64,000 nucleotides of DNA from Lutispora thermophila DSM 19022 (GCF_900142105.1 NZ_FQZS01000016.1:1-64000), one strand, 5' to 3'. Positions 8,261 through 17,844 are shown, numbered from the stretch's first letter. The notes: generated by a model from the sequence alone, not told the origin. Numbers and translations are program-made.

Positions 8261-9208
8261 AGGTATTATTTTATATCTCCTTGCTCCGAGGTATCTTTTT
8301 AAATAATAGCTTGAATTCATGCTTGTTATTATTATTTTTCTGTCCCCTGTACTAGCATGTATGAATTGACCCGAGCCTATGTATATGCCTACATGACTTG
8401 GTCCTGATTTATATGTAGTAAAGAATACTAAGTCCCCTGGTTCAAGATTTTCTTTTGAAATTTTCTCTCCGCCGCCATATTGGGAACTGGCACTATGTTC
8501 TAGTTCAACGCCAAAATGCTTAAAAATGTACTGTGTAAAACCGGAGCAGTCAAAACCCTTTGGTGTGTTTCCTGCCCAAGCATATTTAACTCCTAAATAT
8601 TGCTTAGCAAAATCAACTACTTGCTTTCCGGCTGTTCTTCTGCTTTCAGCAGCTCTGGCAGTTTCCATATCATTGTAAGCTGTGTATAATTTGATTAGGG
8701 TCTGTTGTTCAGCGATACCTGTAGCTTCTAACCCCAGATCTGATTGAAATTTTTTTACTGATTGTTCTGTTATCTCATCAAAAGTACCATTGATTTCACC
8801 TTCGTAATAGCCAAGGTTTTTAAGTTTGCTTTGAAGATCTGTAACATTTTCTCCGCTGTCATTCAATTTCAATGTAATATCTGTCTTCTCCAGAAGTGCA
8901 AGTTGTTGAATTTTAGTGTTTATGTACTTTATAGTTTCTTTTCCTGCAATCCCATCAGCCTTTATGCCAACAGAAATCTGAAAATCTATAACGGCTTGCT
9001 TAGTTTTTTCACCAAAATAGTTTGTAAACTCATTTTCTTTAAAAAAGCCTAGTTTTGAAAGTTTTTCTTGAAGCTCCCGAACATCCGGACTTGTCATATT
9101 ATATTTAAGAACTGTATCTCCTAAGTCAGCATATGTACTGGTTGACATGAAAACCATACAAAGGAAAATGATAAAAATTGAAATAAACAGCTTGAAATAA
9201 CCGCCCAA
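8255..9208 (-). CDS. Secreted NlpC/P60 peptidoglycan endopeptidase with two PG-binding domains
   Basis: Cell-wall hydrolase of 317 aa. It has an N-terminal signal peptide (hydrophobic 5-23, likely cleaved after 'STYA'), two PG_binding_1 repeats (about 33-100 and 113-178) and a C-terminal NlpC/P60 cysteine peptidase domain (about 193-317). The catalytic residues are C221 ('FDCSGF'), H272 ('SHVGIYIG') and probably H284. The family cuts the D-Glu to diamino-acid bond in stem peptides. The start is TTG at 9208, seven bases after GGAGG. It stands alone, convergent with the MocR gene. It could release peptides of the kind the upstream operon degrades, but that link is only positional. Confidence 0.93.
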   Translation of the reverse strand: MGGYFKLFISIFIIFLCMVFMSTSTYADLGDTVLKYNMTSPDVRELQEKLSKLGFFKENEFTNYFGEKTKQAVIDFQISVGIKADGIAGKETIKYINTKIQQLALLEKTDITLKLNDSGENVTDLQSKLKNLGYYEGEINGTFDEITEQSVKKFQSDLGLEATGIAEQQTLIKLYTAYNDMETARAAESRRTAGKQVVDFAKQYLGVKYAWAGNTPKGFDCSGFTQYIFKHFGVELEHSASSQYGGGEKISKENLEPGDLVFFTTYKSGPSHVGIYIGSGQFIHASTGDRKIIITSMNSSYYLKRYLGARRYKIIPK

Positions 9209-9363
9209 ACAAACACCTCCCGTTTAGTTTCCAAATTGGTAGTGTCACGTATTAAATTATACAATAGTTTGTCCAATATTTAAAGTAAAAAAATAAAATG
9301 ATTTTACAAAACAATCTGAAAATTATAAAATAATAACAAAGATTAAGTTTGGATGTGGACTCA

Positions 9364-10644
9364 ATGAGTAAAAACATTAAAGAGATGTTTATTGTAGCTA
9401 TATTTACAGCTATGTTGGGTCAGATCAACTTTTATCCATTTGGTACGGAGTTTAGAATAACAATAGCTGTAATTATTTTTCCTTTTTTATTAATGTATTT
9501 CAGAAATCTGACTATAGCGGATACAGCTTTTTTGGTTGCTGTTTTTGTATTGATTACAAGGGTAGTCATTGATTTGTGGTTTTATAAACTTGGTTTTGAA
9601 GCTGCTTTTATAAGGCATATGCCTTCATCTTTTTTCTACATTTGTTACGGTATAACCATCGATAGATTAAAATTTAGAGCTAATGCAGAAAAACCTTTGC
9701 AGTTCTTATTAATTCTTATATTTGCTGATATTGCATCCAATTTCTTAGAACTCATTCTTAGAAAGCATTTTATATCAAATCCATTTGAATCAATATTAGA
9801 GACTGTTGTGATTACAGCCTTAATTCGCTCAACCATGACCCTATGCCTATATTGGATCATAAAATCATATAATCTTATTATAACTAAAGAGGAGCATCAG
9901 AGGAGATATCATGATCTTCTGCTTATTACTGCTAAAATGAAATCAGAAATATTTTTTCTTAAAAAATCAATGCAGGATATTGAAAATGCTATGAGCAAAA
10001 GCTACGGCATTTATAATAAAATAAATGATGCAGTCAAGCTTCTTGATAAAGATCTGGAGCAAATTAAGTCTGATTCACTGGAACTATCTATTCAGATTCA
10101 TGAAATAAAGAAAGATTATAACAGAATAGTGCTAAGCATGGAGAAAATACTTCCTGCAAGAGAAATTGGAAACACAATGAAGATCAGCGATATTTTCAAT
10201 GTTATACAAGGACAATTCATCCATTATATTGAAAGTTTAAACAAGGATATAAAACTGTCTTTTAAAGTTAAAGGAGATTATGATACAGATAAATACTTTA
10301 TAATAATATCTATACTAAATAATCTCATACAGAATTCAATTGAGGCATGTATCTATGATAACTCATATATTAATGTCATTAGTGAATTGGATAATAATAA
10401 GGTGATTTTCAGAGTCATCGATAATGGAAAAGAGATTCCTGAAGAAGCAAAAGAATTGATTTTTGAACCTGGTTATACATCTAAATACGACCCAAATACA
10501 GGTTTGGTATCTACAGGGCTGGGCCTTGCTCATGTAAAGATGCTGACAGAATATTTAAATGGAACCATAAATGTTAAATTATACAAAAGGGAGAAAGAAT
10601 TCACTATTATTTTTTCGGCTGAAGAGATACTTATCAGGAGGTAG
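9364..10644 (+). CDS. Membrane sensor histidine kinase, GlnK (YcbA)-like
   Basis: Two-component sensor of about 426 aa. The N-terminal half carries about five or six membrane segments (roughly residues 5-170) resembling a small-molecule-sensing membrane domain. A coiled-coil follows (about 175-240), then a phospho-acceptor region with His246 in 'QIHEIKKDY' and a GHKL ATPase domain with 'NNLIQNSIEAC' (N box), 'VIDNGKEIP' and 'GLGLAHVKM'. This fits the SpoOB-type kinases paired with YcbB-type regulators. ATG 9364 is used here; a TTG at 9349 is in frame with no better ribosome site. The partner regulator begins 5 bases downstream and a TRAP transporter follows. Confidence 0.85.
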   Translation: MSKNIKEMFIVAIFTAMLGQINFYPFGTEFRITIAVIIFPFLLMYFRNLTIADTAFLVAVFVLITRVVIDLWFYKLGFEAAFIRHMPSSFFYICYGITIDRLKFRANAEKPLQFLLILIFADIASNFLELILRKHFISNPFESILETVVITALIRSTMTLCLYWIIKSYNLIITKEEHQRRYHDLLLITAKMKSEIFFLKKSMQDIENAMSKSYGIYNKINDAVKLLDKDLEQIKSDSLELSIQIHEIKKDYNRIVLSMEKILPAREIGNTMKISDIFNVIQGQFIHYIESLNKDIKLSFKVKGDYDTDKYFIIISILNNLIQNSIEACIYDNSYINVISELDNNKVIFRVIDNGKEIPEEAKELIFEPGYTSKYDPNTGLVSTGLGLAHVKMLTEYLNGTINVKLYKREKEFTIIFSAEEILIRR

Positions 10645-10649
10645 CTTTT

Positions 10650-11552
10650 ATGCATAGGTTTATTGTTATTGATGATGATAGAAGTATTAGAAGCATCCTT
10701 ATTAAAGTAATTGAGCAGTATGATTTAGGTGAAGTCATAGGTGAAGCAGATAATGGAGAAGAGGGAGAAAAAATGATAATATCTTATAGACCGGATATTG
10801 TAATTATAGATTTGCTTCTTCCTATGAAAGATGGGATATCTATTGTAAAGAAAATAAAGGAACTAGAAATTGCAACAGTTTTTATCATGCTATCTCAAGT
10901 TACTTCTAAAGACATCATTGGTAAAGCCTATGAGAATGGTGTTGAGTTTTTTATCAACAAACCAATTAATATAATTGAAGTAGTAAATATAATAAAGAGA
11001 GTCAAGGAGTATATTACTTTAAGAAGAACTTTTCAGACTATAGAATCAGCAGCTATGCAATTGAAGAAAGATGAAAATTATGGAGATTACTATAGTAAGG
11101 ATAGATATAGAAAATTATTGAATCAGATACTATCTGATATTGGAATTATAGGAGAGTTAGGAAGTAAAGATATAATTAAAATATGCTATGTCCTTATAAA
11201 AGATAATAAACTTAATAATGATCTAGAAGAAATGCAATTGTCGGACATTTTTAGAATAGTTAATGAAAGGATAGACAATGAAAGTAAGAATTCTAATTTA
11301 GATACTAAGACAATTGAAATGAGAATAAGAAGAGCGGTTGCGAAAGCTATGAAAAATGTAGCGACTATTGGTATAGAAGATTTTGCTAATGAGAAATTTG
11401 TGCTATATAGTTCTTCACTGTTTGATTACATTGAAATAAAAAATGAAATGGATTATATAAGAGGTAAGAGCAAAACAGGTGGAAAAGTAAATGTAAAGAC
11501 TTTCATCAGAAGGCTTTTGACTATGTTAGAGGAATATGACAACCCTTTCTGA
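10650..11552 (+). CDS. Response regulator with YcbB/GlnL-type DNA-binding domain
   Basis: 300 aa. The receiver domain (1-120) has acidic residues D8-D10, phospho-acceptor D54 ('VIIDLLLP') and the conserved lysine in 'FINKPINI'. The C-terminal half ('YRKLLNQILSDIGIIGELGSKDIIKICYVLI' region, then a helical segment to the end) matches the YcbB/GlnL output domain rather than OmpR or NarL types. In Bacillus subtilis GlnK/GlnL respond to glutamine and switch on a glutaminase/transport operon. Here the pair precedes a TAXI TRAP transporter by about 120 bases, so it probably controls uptake of that substrate. Confidence 0.85.
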   Translation: MHRFIVIDDDRSIRSILIKVIEQYDLGEVIGEADNGEEGEKMIISYRPDIVIIDLLLPMKDGISIVKKIKELEIATVFIMLSQVTSKDIIGKAYENGVEFFINKPINIIEVVNIIKRVKEYITLRRTFQTIESAAMQLKKDENYGDYYSKDRYRKLLNQILSDIGIIGELGSKDIIKICYVLIKDNKLNNDLEEMQLSDIFRIVNERIDNESKNSNLDTKTIEMRIRRAVAKAMKNVATIGIEDFANEKFVLYSSSLFDYIEIKNEMDYIRGKSKTGGKVNVKTFIRRLLTMLEEYDNPF

Positions 11553-11591
11553 TTTGCGCAAAGTTTCCTAATTTTCTAACAATATTGTTGG

Positions 11592-11608
11592 TTTTAGTTT
11601 TTTTTTGT
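11592..11608 (+). promoter_or_regulatory. Possible GlnL-type direct repeat upstream of the TRAP operon
   Basis: TTTTAG (11592-11597), five bases, then TTTTGT (11603-11608). The Bacillus GlnL site is, as I recall, a tandem TTTTGT repeat with a 4-base spacer, so this is an imperfect match. A short inverted repeat (TGTTAC ... GTAACA) follows at about 11606-11628. Suggestive only. Confidence 0.25.
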
Positions 11609-11670
11609 TACCTCGTGTTACTGTAACATTAAAATCTAATTACAAAATTAAAAAATATAGGAGGGGTTTT

Positions 11671-12627
11671 ATGAAAAAGAGTATTGCTATTATATTAGTG
11701 TTAATGCTCATTTTTACAGCATTATTTACAGCTTGTACACCTGCAAAGACAAACATGATCCTTGCAACTGGTGGTACTTCTGGGACTTATTATCCTTATG
11801 GTGGCGCTATGGCTCAGATATTTAACTCAAAAATTCAAAACATGAATGTTACTGCTCAATCTACTGGTGCTTCAGTTGAAAATTGCAAGCTTCTTGGGCA
11901 GAATGAAGCTGAATTGGCAATAGTGCAAAATGATATGCTTGATTATGCATATAATGGAATTGAAGCTTTTGCAGCAGGAAAAATCGAAAATATCAGAGGT
12001 ATAGCCACACTGTATCCCGAAATAGTGCAAATTGTAGCTTCTGTTGATAGTGGAATAACTAACATTAAAGACATGAAAGGTAAAAGAGTATCTGTCGGAG
12101 CTCCTGGTAGTGGTGTTGAAGCTAATGCAAGACAGATATTTGAAGCTACTGGACTTACTTACAATGATATGAGTGTAAGCTACTTATCGTTCTCCGAATC
12201 TGCAGACGCTTTCAAAGATAAACATATCGATTGTTTCTTTGTAACTTCAGGTATTCCTAATGCAGCAATACAAGATATTACTGCACAGAATGACATAGTT
12301 CTTGTTTCACTTACTGATGATGTAGTGAAAACATTGACTCAAAAATATCCTTTCTTTGTTGAATATAACATACCAGCAGGAACGTATAAGGGTCAGAGCT
12401 CAGATGTTAAAACAGTTGCAGTTATGGCTACATTAGCTACTAATTCTAATGTTTCTGAGGATGTAATATACAGTATTACAAAGGCATTATTTGAAAATCA
12501 GCCTGAGCTTGCGCAAGCTCATGCAAAAGGAGCCGAGCTAGTGCTTGAAGAGGCTGTTAAAGGGATATCCATACCATTCCATCCAGGTGCAGAAAAATAT
12601 TTCAAAGAAAAGGGATTGCTAAAGTAA
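11671..12627 (+). CDS. TAXI family TRAP transporter solute-binding lipoprotein
   Basis: Extracytoplasmic binding protein of 318 aa. 'MILATGGTSGTYYPYGGAMA' and 'GAPGSGVEANARQI' are TAXI hallmarks. The signal ends in a lipobox (LFTA|C, C23), so the protein is a lipoprotein on the outer membrane face. The start is ATG 11671 after ATAGGAGGGG; an upstream in-frame TTG at 11605 would place non-signal sequence ahead of it. TAXI proteins bind C4-dicarboxylates, glutamate or related acids. It pairs with the DUF1850 and fused permease genes that follow. Confidence 0.93.
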   Translation: MKKSIAIILVLMLIFTALFTACTPAKTNMILATGGTSGTYYPYGGAMAQIFNSKIQNMNVTAQSTGASVENCKLLGQNEAELAIVQNDMLDYAYNGIEAFAAGKIENIRGIATLYPEIVQIVASVDSGITNIKDMKGKRVSVGAPGSGVEANARQIFEATGLTYNDMSVSYLSFSESADAFKDKHIDCFFVTSGIPNAAIQDITAQNDIVLVSLTDDVVKTLTQKYPFFVEYNIPAGTYKGQSSDVKTVAVMATLATNSNVSEDVIYSITKALFENQPELAQAHAKGAELVLEEAVKGISIPFHPGAEKYFKEKGLLK

Positions 12628-12649
12628 TTAATATATACAGGGAGGATTG

Positions 12650-12673
12650 CCGGGCCGGTCATATCCGGTCCGG
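12650..12673 (+). promoter_or_regulatory. GC-rich hairpin between binding-protein and DUF1850 genes
   Basis: CCGGGCCGG (12650-12658) pairs with CCGGTCCGG (12665-12673) through one G-U pair around loop TCATAT. It is the most GC-rich spot nearby, lacks a T-run, and ends nine bases before the next ATG. It probably blocks 3' decay of the binding-protein mRNA and lowers translation of the membrane genes. Confidence 0.7.
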
Positions 12674-12682
12674 TATATTCAA

Positions 12683-13183
12683 ATGAGTAAAAAAATTATT
12701 ATTCCTGTTATTATGAGGTTACTAACATTCATCATACTTTTTGCACCAATATTCGAGATGATTACTATATCTGAAGCGGAATCCAAAAGGATTGTTTTTG
12801 TAAGTAACATCCATGAGAACAAAGAGTTCTATACGAGTTTTATACATTCAGTAAATAGAATGCCTGTTTACGAGTATTACAGAATTGTAGATGGTCATTT
12901 TACTATTTATAAGACTTCATTCTATGCCTATGGTGCAGGAATGCCAGATTTTCAGGATTATAATCAAAAACCTTATCTAAAAGATGGAATGGTGCATATC
13001 GATAATTTGAATATTGAAATGGATTCATTTTCTATATTTGTGGGAAGAGTAGCAGATCATAGCTTAAATATTGATAATAAGACATATAAATTATCAGATT
13101 TTATAGAACCTGGCAAAACAGCACATTTCAAAATTCAAAAAGTATCGCTATTTGCACTCTTAAGGAGGTTAAACCATGAATGA
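12683..13183 (+). CDS. DUF1850 domain-containing TRAP-associated protein
   Basis: Protein of 166 aa from ATG 12683, with one N-terminal hydrophobic segment (about residues 4-24) and an extracytoplasmic remainder: 'HSVNRMPVYEYYRI' (the HSV...P-V-E motif typical of DUF1850), then 'YAYGAGMPD'. DUF1850 genes regularly sit between TAXI binding-protein and permease genes, but their role is unsettled. A TTG at 12647 is in frame but lies one base from GGGAGG and its extension codes through the GC-rich hairpin, so ATG 12683 is preferred. It overlaps the permease start by 8 bases. Confidence 0.85.
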   Translation: MSKKIIIPVIMRLLTFIILFAPIFEMITISEAESKRIVFVSNIHENKEFYTSFIHSVNRMPVYEYYRIVDGHFTIYKTSFYAYGAGMPDFQDYNQKPYLKDGMVHIDNLNIEMDSFSIFVGRVADHSLNIDNKTYKLSDFIEPGKTAHFKIQKVSLFALLRRLNHE

Positions 13184-15146
13184 AGAAAAGAACCTAAAGA
13201 AAGAGGTAAAAGAAATAGATTTTGACGAGATTATAGCTAAGTATGATAGAGAGTCAGCCTATAGGAAGCTTGCAGGTTTTCCAGGAAGATTTATTGCTGT
13301 TATTGCTATATTGTTTTCTTTATTCCATTTATACACTGCCTTTGTAGGTGTATTGCCAGCTCAGATACAAAGGTCCATACATTTAACATTTGCTTTGGTT
13401 CTTGCTTATTTGTTATATCCTGCAAAGAAAGACATGCCAAGAAATAAGCTGCACTGGAGTGATATCATTCTTGCTGCATTGGGAGCCATTGTAGGACTTT
13501 ATATAAGTTTTAATTATGAGGCACTTATTTATAGAGCTGGAGAACAGACAACTCTAGATATTATTGTTGCCTGCACAGCAATTTTACTAGTATTAGAGGC
13601 AACTAGAAGAGTTGTTGGATTACCTATAGTAATAATAGCAAGTACTTTCTTGCTATACGCTAAGTTTGGACCTTATATGCCTGGTTTTTTAAATCATCGT
13701 GGATATTCAATCGCAAGAATAGCAAGCCACATGTATTACACTACTGAAGGTATCTTAGGAATACCTATAGGGGTTTCTTCAACTTTTATATTCTTGTTTA
13801 TACTGTTTGGAGCTTTCTTAGAAAAGACTGGTATAGGTAAATTTTTTATAGATTTGGCAAATTCTATTGCAGGAAAAGCTGTAGGAGGTCCTGCTAAGGT
13901 TTCTGTATTGAGTAGTGCTTTAACCGGTACTATATCTGGAAGCTCAGTTGCTAATACTGTTGGTACAGGAAGTTTTACTATACCTCTTATGAAAAGTTTA
14001 GGATATAAGCCTGAGTTTGCAGCTGCTGTTGAAGCAGCAGCTTCAACAGGTGGTCAAATCATGCCTCCTATTATGGGTGCAGCGGCATTTCTAATGGTAG
14101 AGTTTATAGGAGTACCTTATATTACAATAGCAAAAGCTGCTGTTATTCCAGCTTTATTGTATTTTACAGGCATTTGGATAATGGTGGATTTAGAGGCTAG
14201 AAAAACTGGATTAAAAGGATTAAAAGCAGAGCAATTGCCTAAGTTTAAAACTGTTATGTTGCAGAGAGGTTATTTATTATTACCTATAGTTGGAATTGTT
14301 TATTTTCTTGTAAATGGAGCGACACCTATAAAAGCTGCCTTATATGGTATAATAATATCAGTATTGGCTGGAGCAGTAAGAAAAGAAACAAGGTTAAATC
14401 TGAAAATGCTTTTAGAAGCATTAGAATTAGGTGCTAAGAGTGCTTTAGGAGTAGCTATTGCGTGTGCTTCTGCTGGTATAATAGTAGGAACAGTTACTTT
14501 AACAGGGTTAGGATTAAAACTTGGTAACGGACTTGTTAGTTTAGCTGGTGGCAATCTTCTTTTAACTTTAATATTTACAATGATAACATCATTGATATTA
14601 GGTATGGGTGCTCCTACTACAGCTAACTATATAATTACCTCAACAATAGCGGCTCCAGCGATCATGAAATTGGGAGTACCTGCATTAGCAGCTCATATGT
14701 TTACATTCTACTTTGGAATAGTGGCAGATGTAACTCCTCCCGTGGCTCTAGCAGCTTTTGCTGGGTCTGCCATAGCTGGTAGTAACCCACTTAAAACAGG
14801 TATAAATGCCAGTAAGATTGCTATTGCAGCCTTTATAATACCTTATATATTTGTATTGAATCCTCAGATTTTGATGATCGATACTACAGCTTTGGGTGTT
14901 ATTCAGATTATCATAACTTCTATAATAGGTATGCTGGGCGTAGGTGCAGCTATGGAAGGATATTTCTTTACTAACATAAATACAATACTACGTGTAGTAT
15001 TGTTTATTGTTGGATTGTTGTGCATAGATCCAGGTGCATATACAGACTTGATCGGTATTGCTTCTATTGTTGCGATTTTCACATACTTAAGATTTAAGTC
15101 CAAAAAAGCTGTAAACATAGCTTCAAATAAAGGAGAGTCATTATAA
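13176..15146 (+). CDS. TRAP transporter permease, fused 4TM/12TM (DctQM type)
   Basis: 656-aa inner-membrane permease in which the small DctQ-like and large DctM-like subunits are one chain, standard for TAXI systems. The DctM signature areas include 'SSALTGTISGSSVANTVGTGSFTIPLMKSLGYKPEFAAAVEAAASTGGQIMPP' at about residues 245-297 and 'GMGAPTTANYI' at about 485. Transport is ion-gradient driven. The start overlaps DUF1850 by 8 bases with AAGGAGG in place, so translation is coupled. The upstream GlnK/GlnL-like pair probably regulates it. Confidence 0.94.
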   Translation: MNEEKNLKKEVKEIDFDEIIAKYDRESAYRKLAGFPGRFIAVIAILFSLFHLYTAFVGVLPAQIQRSIHLTFALVLAYLLYPAKKDMPRNKLHWSDIILAALGAIVGLYISFNYEALIYRAGEQTTLDIIVACTAILLVLEATRRVVGLPIVIIASTFLLYAKFGPYMPGFLNHRGYSIARIASHMYYTTEGILGIPIGVSSTFIFLFILFGAFLEKTGIGKFFIDLANSIAGKAVGGPAKVSVLSSALTGTISGSSVANTVGTGSFTIPLMKSLGYKPEFAAAVEAAASTGGQIMPPIMGAAAFLMVEFIGVPYITIAKAAVIPALLYFTGIWIMVDLEARKTGLKGLKAEQLPKFKTVMLQRGYLLLPIVGIVYFLVNGATPIKAALYGIIISVLAGAVRKETRLNLKMLLEALELGAKSALGVAIACASAGIIVGTVTLTGLGLKLGNGLVSLAGGNLLLTLIFTMITSLILGMGAPTTANYIITSTIAAPAIMKLGVPALAAHMFTFYFGIVADVTPPVALAAFAGSAIAGSNPLKTGINASKIAIAAFIIPYIFVLNPQILMIDTTALGVIQIIITSIIGMLGVGAAMEGYFFTNINTILRVVLFIVGLLCIDPGAYTDLIGIASIVAIFTYLRFKSKKAVNIASNKGESL

Positions 15147-15157
15147 TGGCTCTCCTT
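15129..15157. terminator. Terminator between convergent TRAP permease and PBP genes
   Basis: AAAGGAGAGTCAT (ending at 15141) pairs with ATGGCTCTCCTT (15146-15157), one G-U pair. It overlaps the permease stop codon and can serve both strands. Confidence 0.65.
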
Positions 15158-15158
15158 G

Positions 15159-16547
15159 TCATTTCAAGACACTAATAGCTTTTTTCATAACCTTACCTGC
15201 AATAGGGGCAGCATTGCTTCCACCACTACCACCATTTTCAATTATGACTGCAATGGCTATTTGGGGGTCTTCAGCAGGGGCAAATCCTATAAACCATGAA
15301 TGGGGTTTACCATGGGGATTTTCTGCAGTACCCGTTTTTCCTGCTACTTCAATACCGCTTATTTTTGCGCTTTTGCCTGTTCCTGATTTTACTACATTAA
15401 CCATCATTTCTTTAATCGTTTTAGCTTTATCAGCATCTATAATAACATTAGCTGATTTAGATTTAAAGCTTTTTATAGTCTTCCCATTGATATCCTTTAT
15501 TTCTGATACAATATAAGGTTGTAATAACATTCCATCATTAGCTATTATTGATGCTATTACTGCAGCATGGAGGGGGGTTATGAGAACATCTCCTTGTCCA
15601 ATAGATTGTGAAGCTAGGGATTTATTATCATACTTCATATTAAATCTGCTGGTTTTGGCTATAATATTTCCTGAAATACTCTTGTTAAAGAGGAACTTAT
15701 TTGCTTCATTGTATAATTTCTCATTACCCAGCTTAAGCCCTAGATTTACAAAGTATGAATTACATGATAATGTGAAAGCTTTATTTAAGTTAATATTGCC
15801 ATGTCCTTTTTTATTACTGTCTTTTATTTCATATCCATTTACATTCGAACTTCCGGTACAATCAATTTCATAGTCTTTATAATTTCCATATAATGCTGCA
15901 GATGTGGTTATTATTTTGAATATTGATCCAGGCGGATATAATCCATCCAAAGCTCGATTTAGAAGGGGACTATTCTCATCTTCTATGAGATTTTTCCAGT
16001 TGGCATTAATTTTTGATGGATTAAAATCCGGCTTGCTTACAAGAGCTAATATTTCACCAGTTTTAGGATTAAGAGCGACTATAGAGCCTTTTCTATTACC
16101 TAGTAATTCGGAAGCATAAACTTGAAGGGTCTTATCCAGAGTCAGTTTAACTGTATTACCCTTAATTTCTTTACCATTAATAATGCCCTTTATAGTATCT
16201 AATATTTTTGCAGAGGAAAGCTCCTTATCATATAAAGCTTCAATTCCTGTTGAGCCTATTTGCTTTGAATGGTAGCCTATAACATGGGAAAAATGGCGAC
16301 TGTATATATAATCTCTTTTGATACTATTGTTGCTTATCTTGCTGGTTGCTAAAATTATATCATTTCTATCTTGTATATCTCCCCTGACAATATATGTGTT
16401 CTCGTTTCTTAACCTTTTGTTGTAGGAGTTTGAGTATATATATTTAGCTTCAAAAAAGTTGAAGATTATTAAATATATAGCTATACCTAGAAAGGATACT
16501 ATAAAAAAACATTTTATTATATTAAGTTTCTTTGAAAGTTTATTCAT
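15159..16547 (-). CDS. Class B penicillin-binding protein (PbpA/FtsI family transpeptidase)
   Basis: 462-aa D,D-transpeptidase with one N-terminal membrane anchor (about 10-32) and a short non-catalytic segment. The penicillin-binding domain has S208-I-F-K211 ('PPGSIFKIITT'), S261-C-N263 and K404-T-G406. It cross-links peptidoglycan outside the membrane. ATG 16547 follows AGGTGAT at a good distance; the GTG at 16556 lies inside that ribosome site. It overlaps the end of the FtsW/RodA-like gene by 8 bases, the usual pairing of a SEDS polymerase with its cognate transpeptidase. It is shorter than division FtsI proteins and lacks PASTA domains. Confidence 0.93.
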   Translation of the reverse strand: MNKLSKKLNIIKCFFIVSFLGIAIYLIIFNFFEAKYIYSNSYNKRLRNENTYIVRGDIQDRNDIILATSKISNNSIKRDYIYSRHFSHVIGYHSKQIGSTGIEALYDKELSSAKILDTIKGIINGKEIKGNTVKLTLDKTLQVYASELLGNRKGSIVALNPKTGEILALVSKPDFNPSKINANWKNLIEDENSPLLNRALDGLYPPGSIFKIITTSAALYGNYKDYEIDCTGSSNVNGYEIKDSNKKGHGNINLNKAFTLSCNSYFVNLGLKLGNEKLYNEANKFLFNKSISGNIIAKTSRFNMKYDNKSLASQSIGQGDVLITPLHAAVIASIIANDGMLLQPYIVSEIKDINGKTIKSFKSKSANVIIDADKAKTIKEMMVNVVKSGTGKSAKISGIEVAGKTGTAENPHGKPHSWFIGFAPAEDPQIAIAVIIENGGSGGSNAAPIAGKVMKKAISVLK

Positions 16548-17844
16548 GGCTATCACCTGTTTCTTTCATGCTCACAAAGTATAGCAAGCATATGTTGATC
16601 ATTTGTGATAATAAAGAACTTCCTCCATAGCTTACAAAAGGTAATGTTACACCTGTTATGGGTATAATGTTTAAAACCCCTCCTATAATGACCAGTGTCT
16701 GAATGCCTGTCATGGATGAGAGGCCCAAGCAAATTAGCTTATTGACTATTTCATTGCAGTTCTTGCTGTAATTCAAGCCAATCAATGTAATCATGCTCAA
16801 TAGCAAAATGATTATTATACCGCTGAGAATTCCTACTTCTTCACATATTGCGGAAAATATAAAATCTGTATGAACAGCTGGAATGTATTTTGGGTATCCT
16901 AAGTTCAATCCGGCACCTAACAATCCTCCGGAAGCTATGGCAAACAAGGATTGGGTCACTTGGAAAGATTTATCAGAAACATATTTCCAGGGGTTAAGCC
17001 ACGCTTCAACTCTAGATCTAATATGGCCGAATAAAAAATAGCTTGCTGCTGCCATAACAAGAGCTGCAGCAGCAGATGCCAGTGTAGGATAAATTTTATC
17101 ATCTATAACGAATAGTAATATAAGATATACAGCGAAAAAGATTAATGCAGAACCTAAATCTCTTTGTAAAGCAAAGAATGCTACAGCTACAAGTATAGAA
17201 GCACTTGAAATAAGCAAAGTTTTTTTATTTGGTCCTTTACTTAAAACCATAGATATATATATAACGAAAATTATTTTAAGAAATTCTGACGGTTGAAATC
17301 TATAGCCCAACAATTCAAGCCAGTTCTTTGAACCGTAAACTTCTACACCCCAGACCTGCGTTGTTATAAGTGCTGCTAAAATACTTAAACCAAGGTATAT
17401 AGTATAATCTTTTTTTAAATCTACCTTTTTTAGCAAGAAAAATATAAAAAAGTACATTGTGTCTCCTAATACAGCAAACAGGGTTTGTTTTATGGCATAT
17501 TCGGGATTTAAGCGATAAAGCCATATTAATCCAATTGCCAACAGCATGTTCGTTAAATCAAACAAAAGAATATCATTTATTTTCAATAATCGATCAAGCA
17601 ATATTCTCATTACTATATACTGCAAGCAAAAAGCAACACCCGTTGATATGCCGTGGTAGTCTATGTTTTCGCTGCTAATAGATAATAGTCCAAAACAGGA
17701 GAATGCTGTAATAATTGTAATAACAGGTAAAAAAGGCTGAAGAAATTTTTTATTGTAAAAGTATATGGCTATGTTTATTATAAAGAAGACAGCAAGTAAA
17801 AATATAAATATATATCTATGAAGCCATGAAAGTATATCAAACAT
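16540..17844 (-). CDS. FtsW/RodA/SpoVE family SEDS glycosyltransferase
   Basis: 434-aa integral membrane protein with about ten or more membrane helices. It carries SEDS family blocks 'GSKNWLELLGYRFQPSEFLKI', 'QRDLGSALIFFAVY', 'RVEAWLNPWK', 'GLLGAGLNLG', 'HTDFIFSAICEEVGIL' and 'TGVTLPFVSYGGSSLL'. SEDS proteins polymerise lipid II into glycan strands with a partner class B PBP, here the next gene. Which process it serves (division, elongation or spore cortex) cannot be told from sequence alone. It is first in a two-gene minus-strand operon. Confidence 0.94.
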   Translation of the reverse strand: MFDILSWLHRYIFIFLLAVFFIINIAIYFYNKKFLQPFLPVITIITAFSCFGLLSISSENIDYHGISTGVAFCLQYIVMRILLDRLLKINDILLFDLTNMLLAIGLIWLYRLNPEYAIKQTLFAVLGDTMYFFIFFLLKKVDLKKDYTIYLGLSILAALITTQVWGVEVYGSKNWLELLGYRFQPSEFLKIIFVIYISMVLSKGPNKKTLLISSASILVAVAFFALQRDLGSALIFFAVYLILLFVIDDKIYPTLASAAAALVMAAASYFLFGHIRSRVEAWLNPWKYVSDKSFQVTQSLFAIASGGLLGAGLNLGYPKYIPAVHTDFIFSAICEEVGILSGIIIILLLSMITLIGLNYSKNCNEIVNKLICLGLSSMTGIQTLVIIGGVLNIIPITGVTLPFVSYGGSSLLSQMINICLLYFVSMKETGDSHE

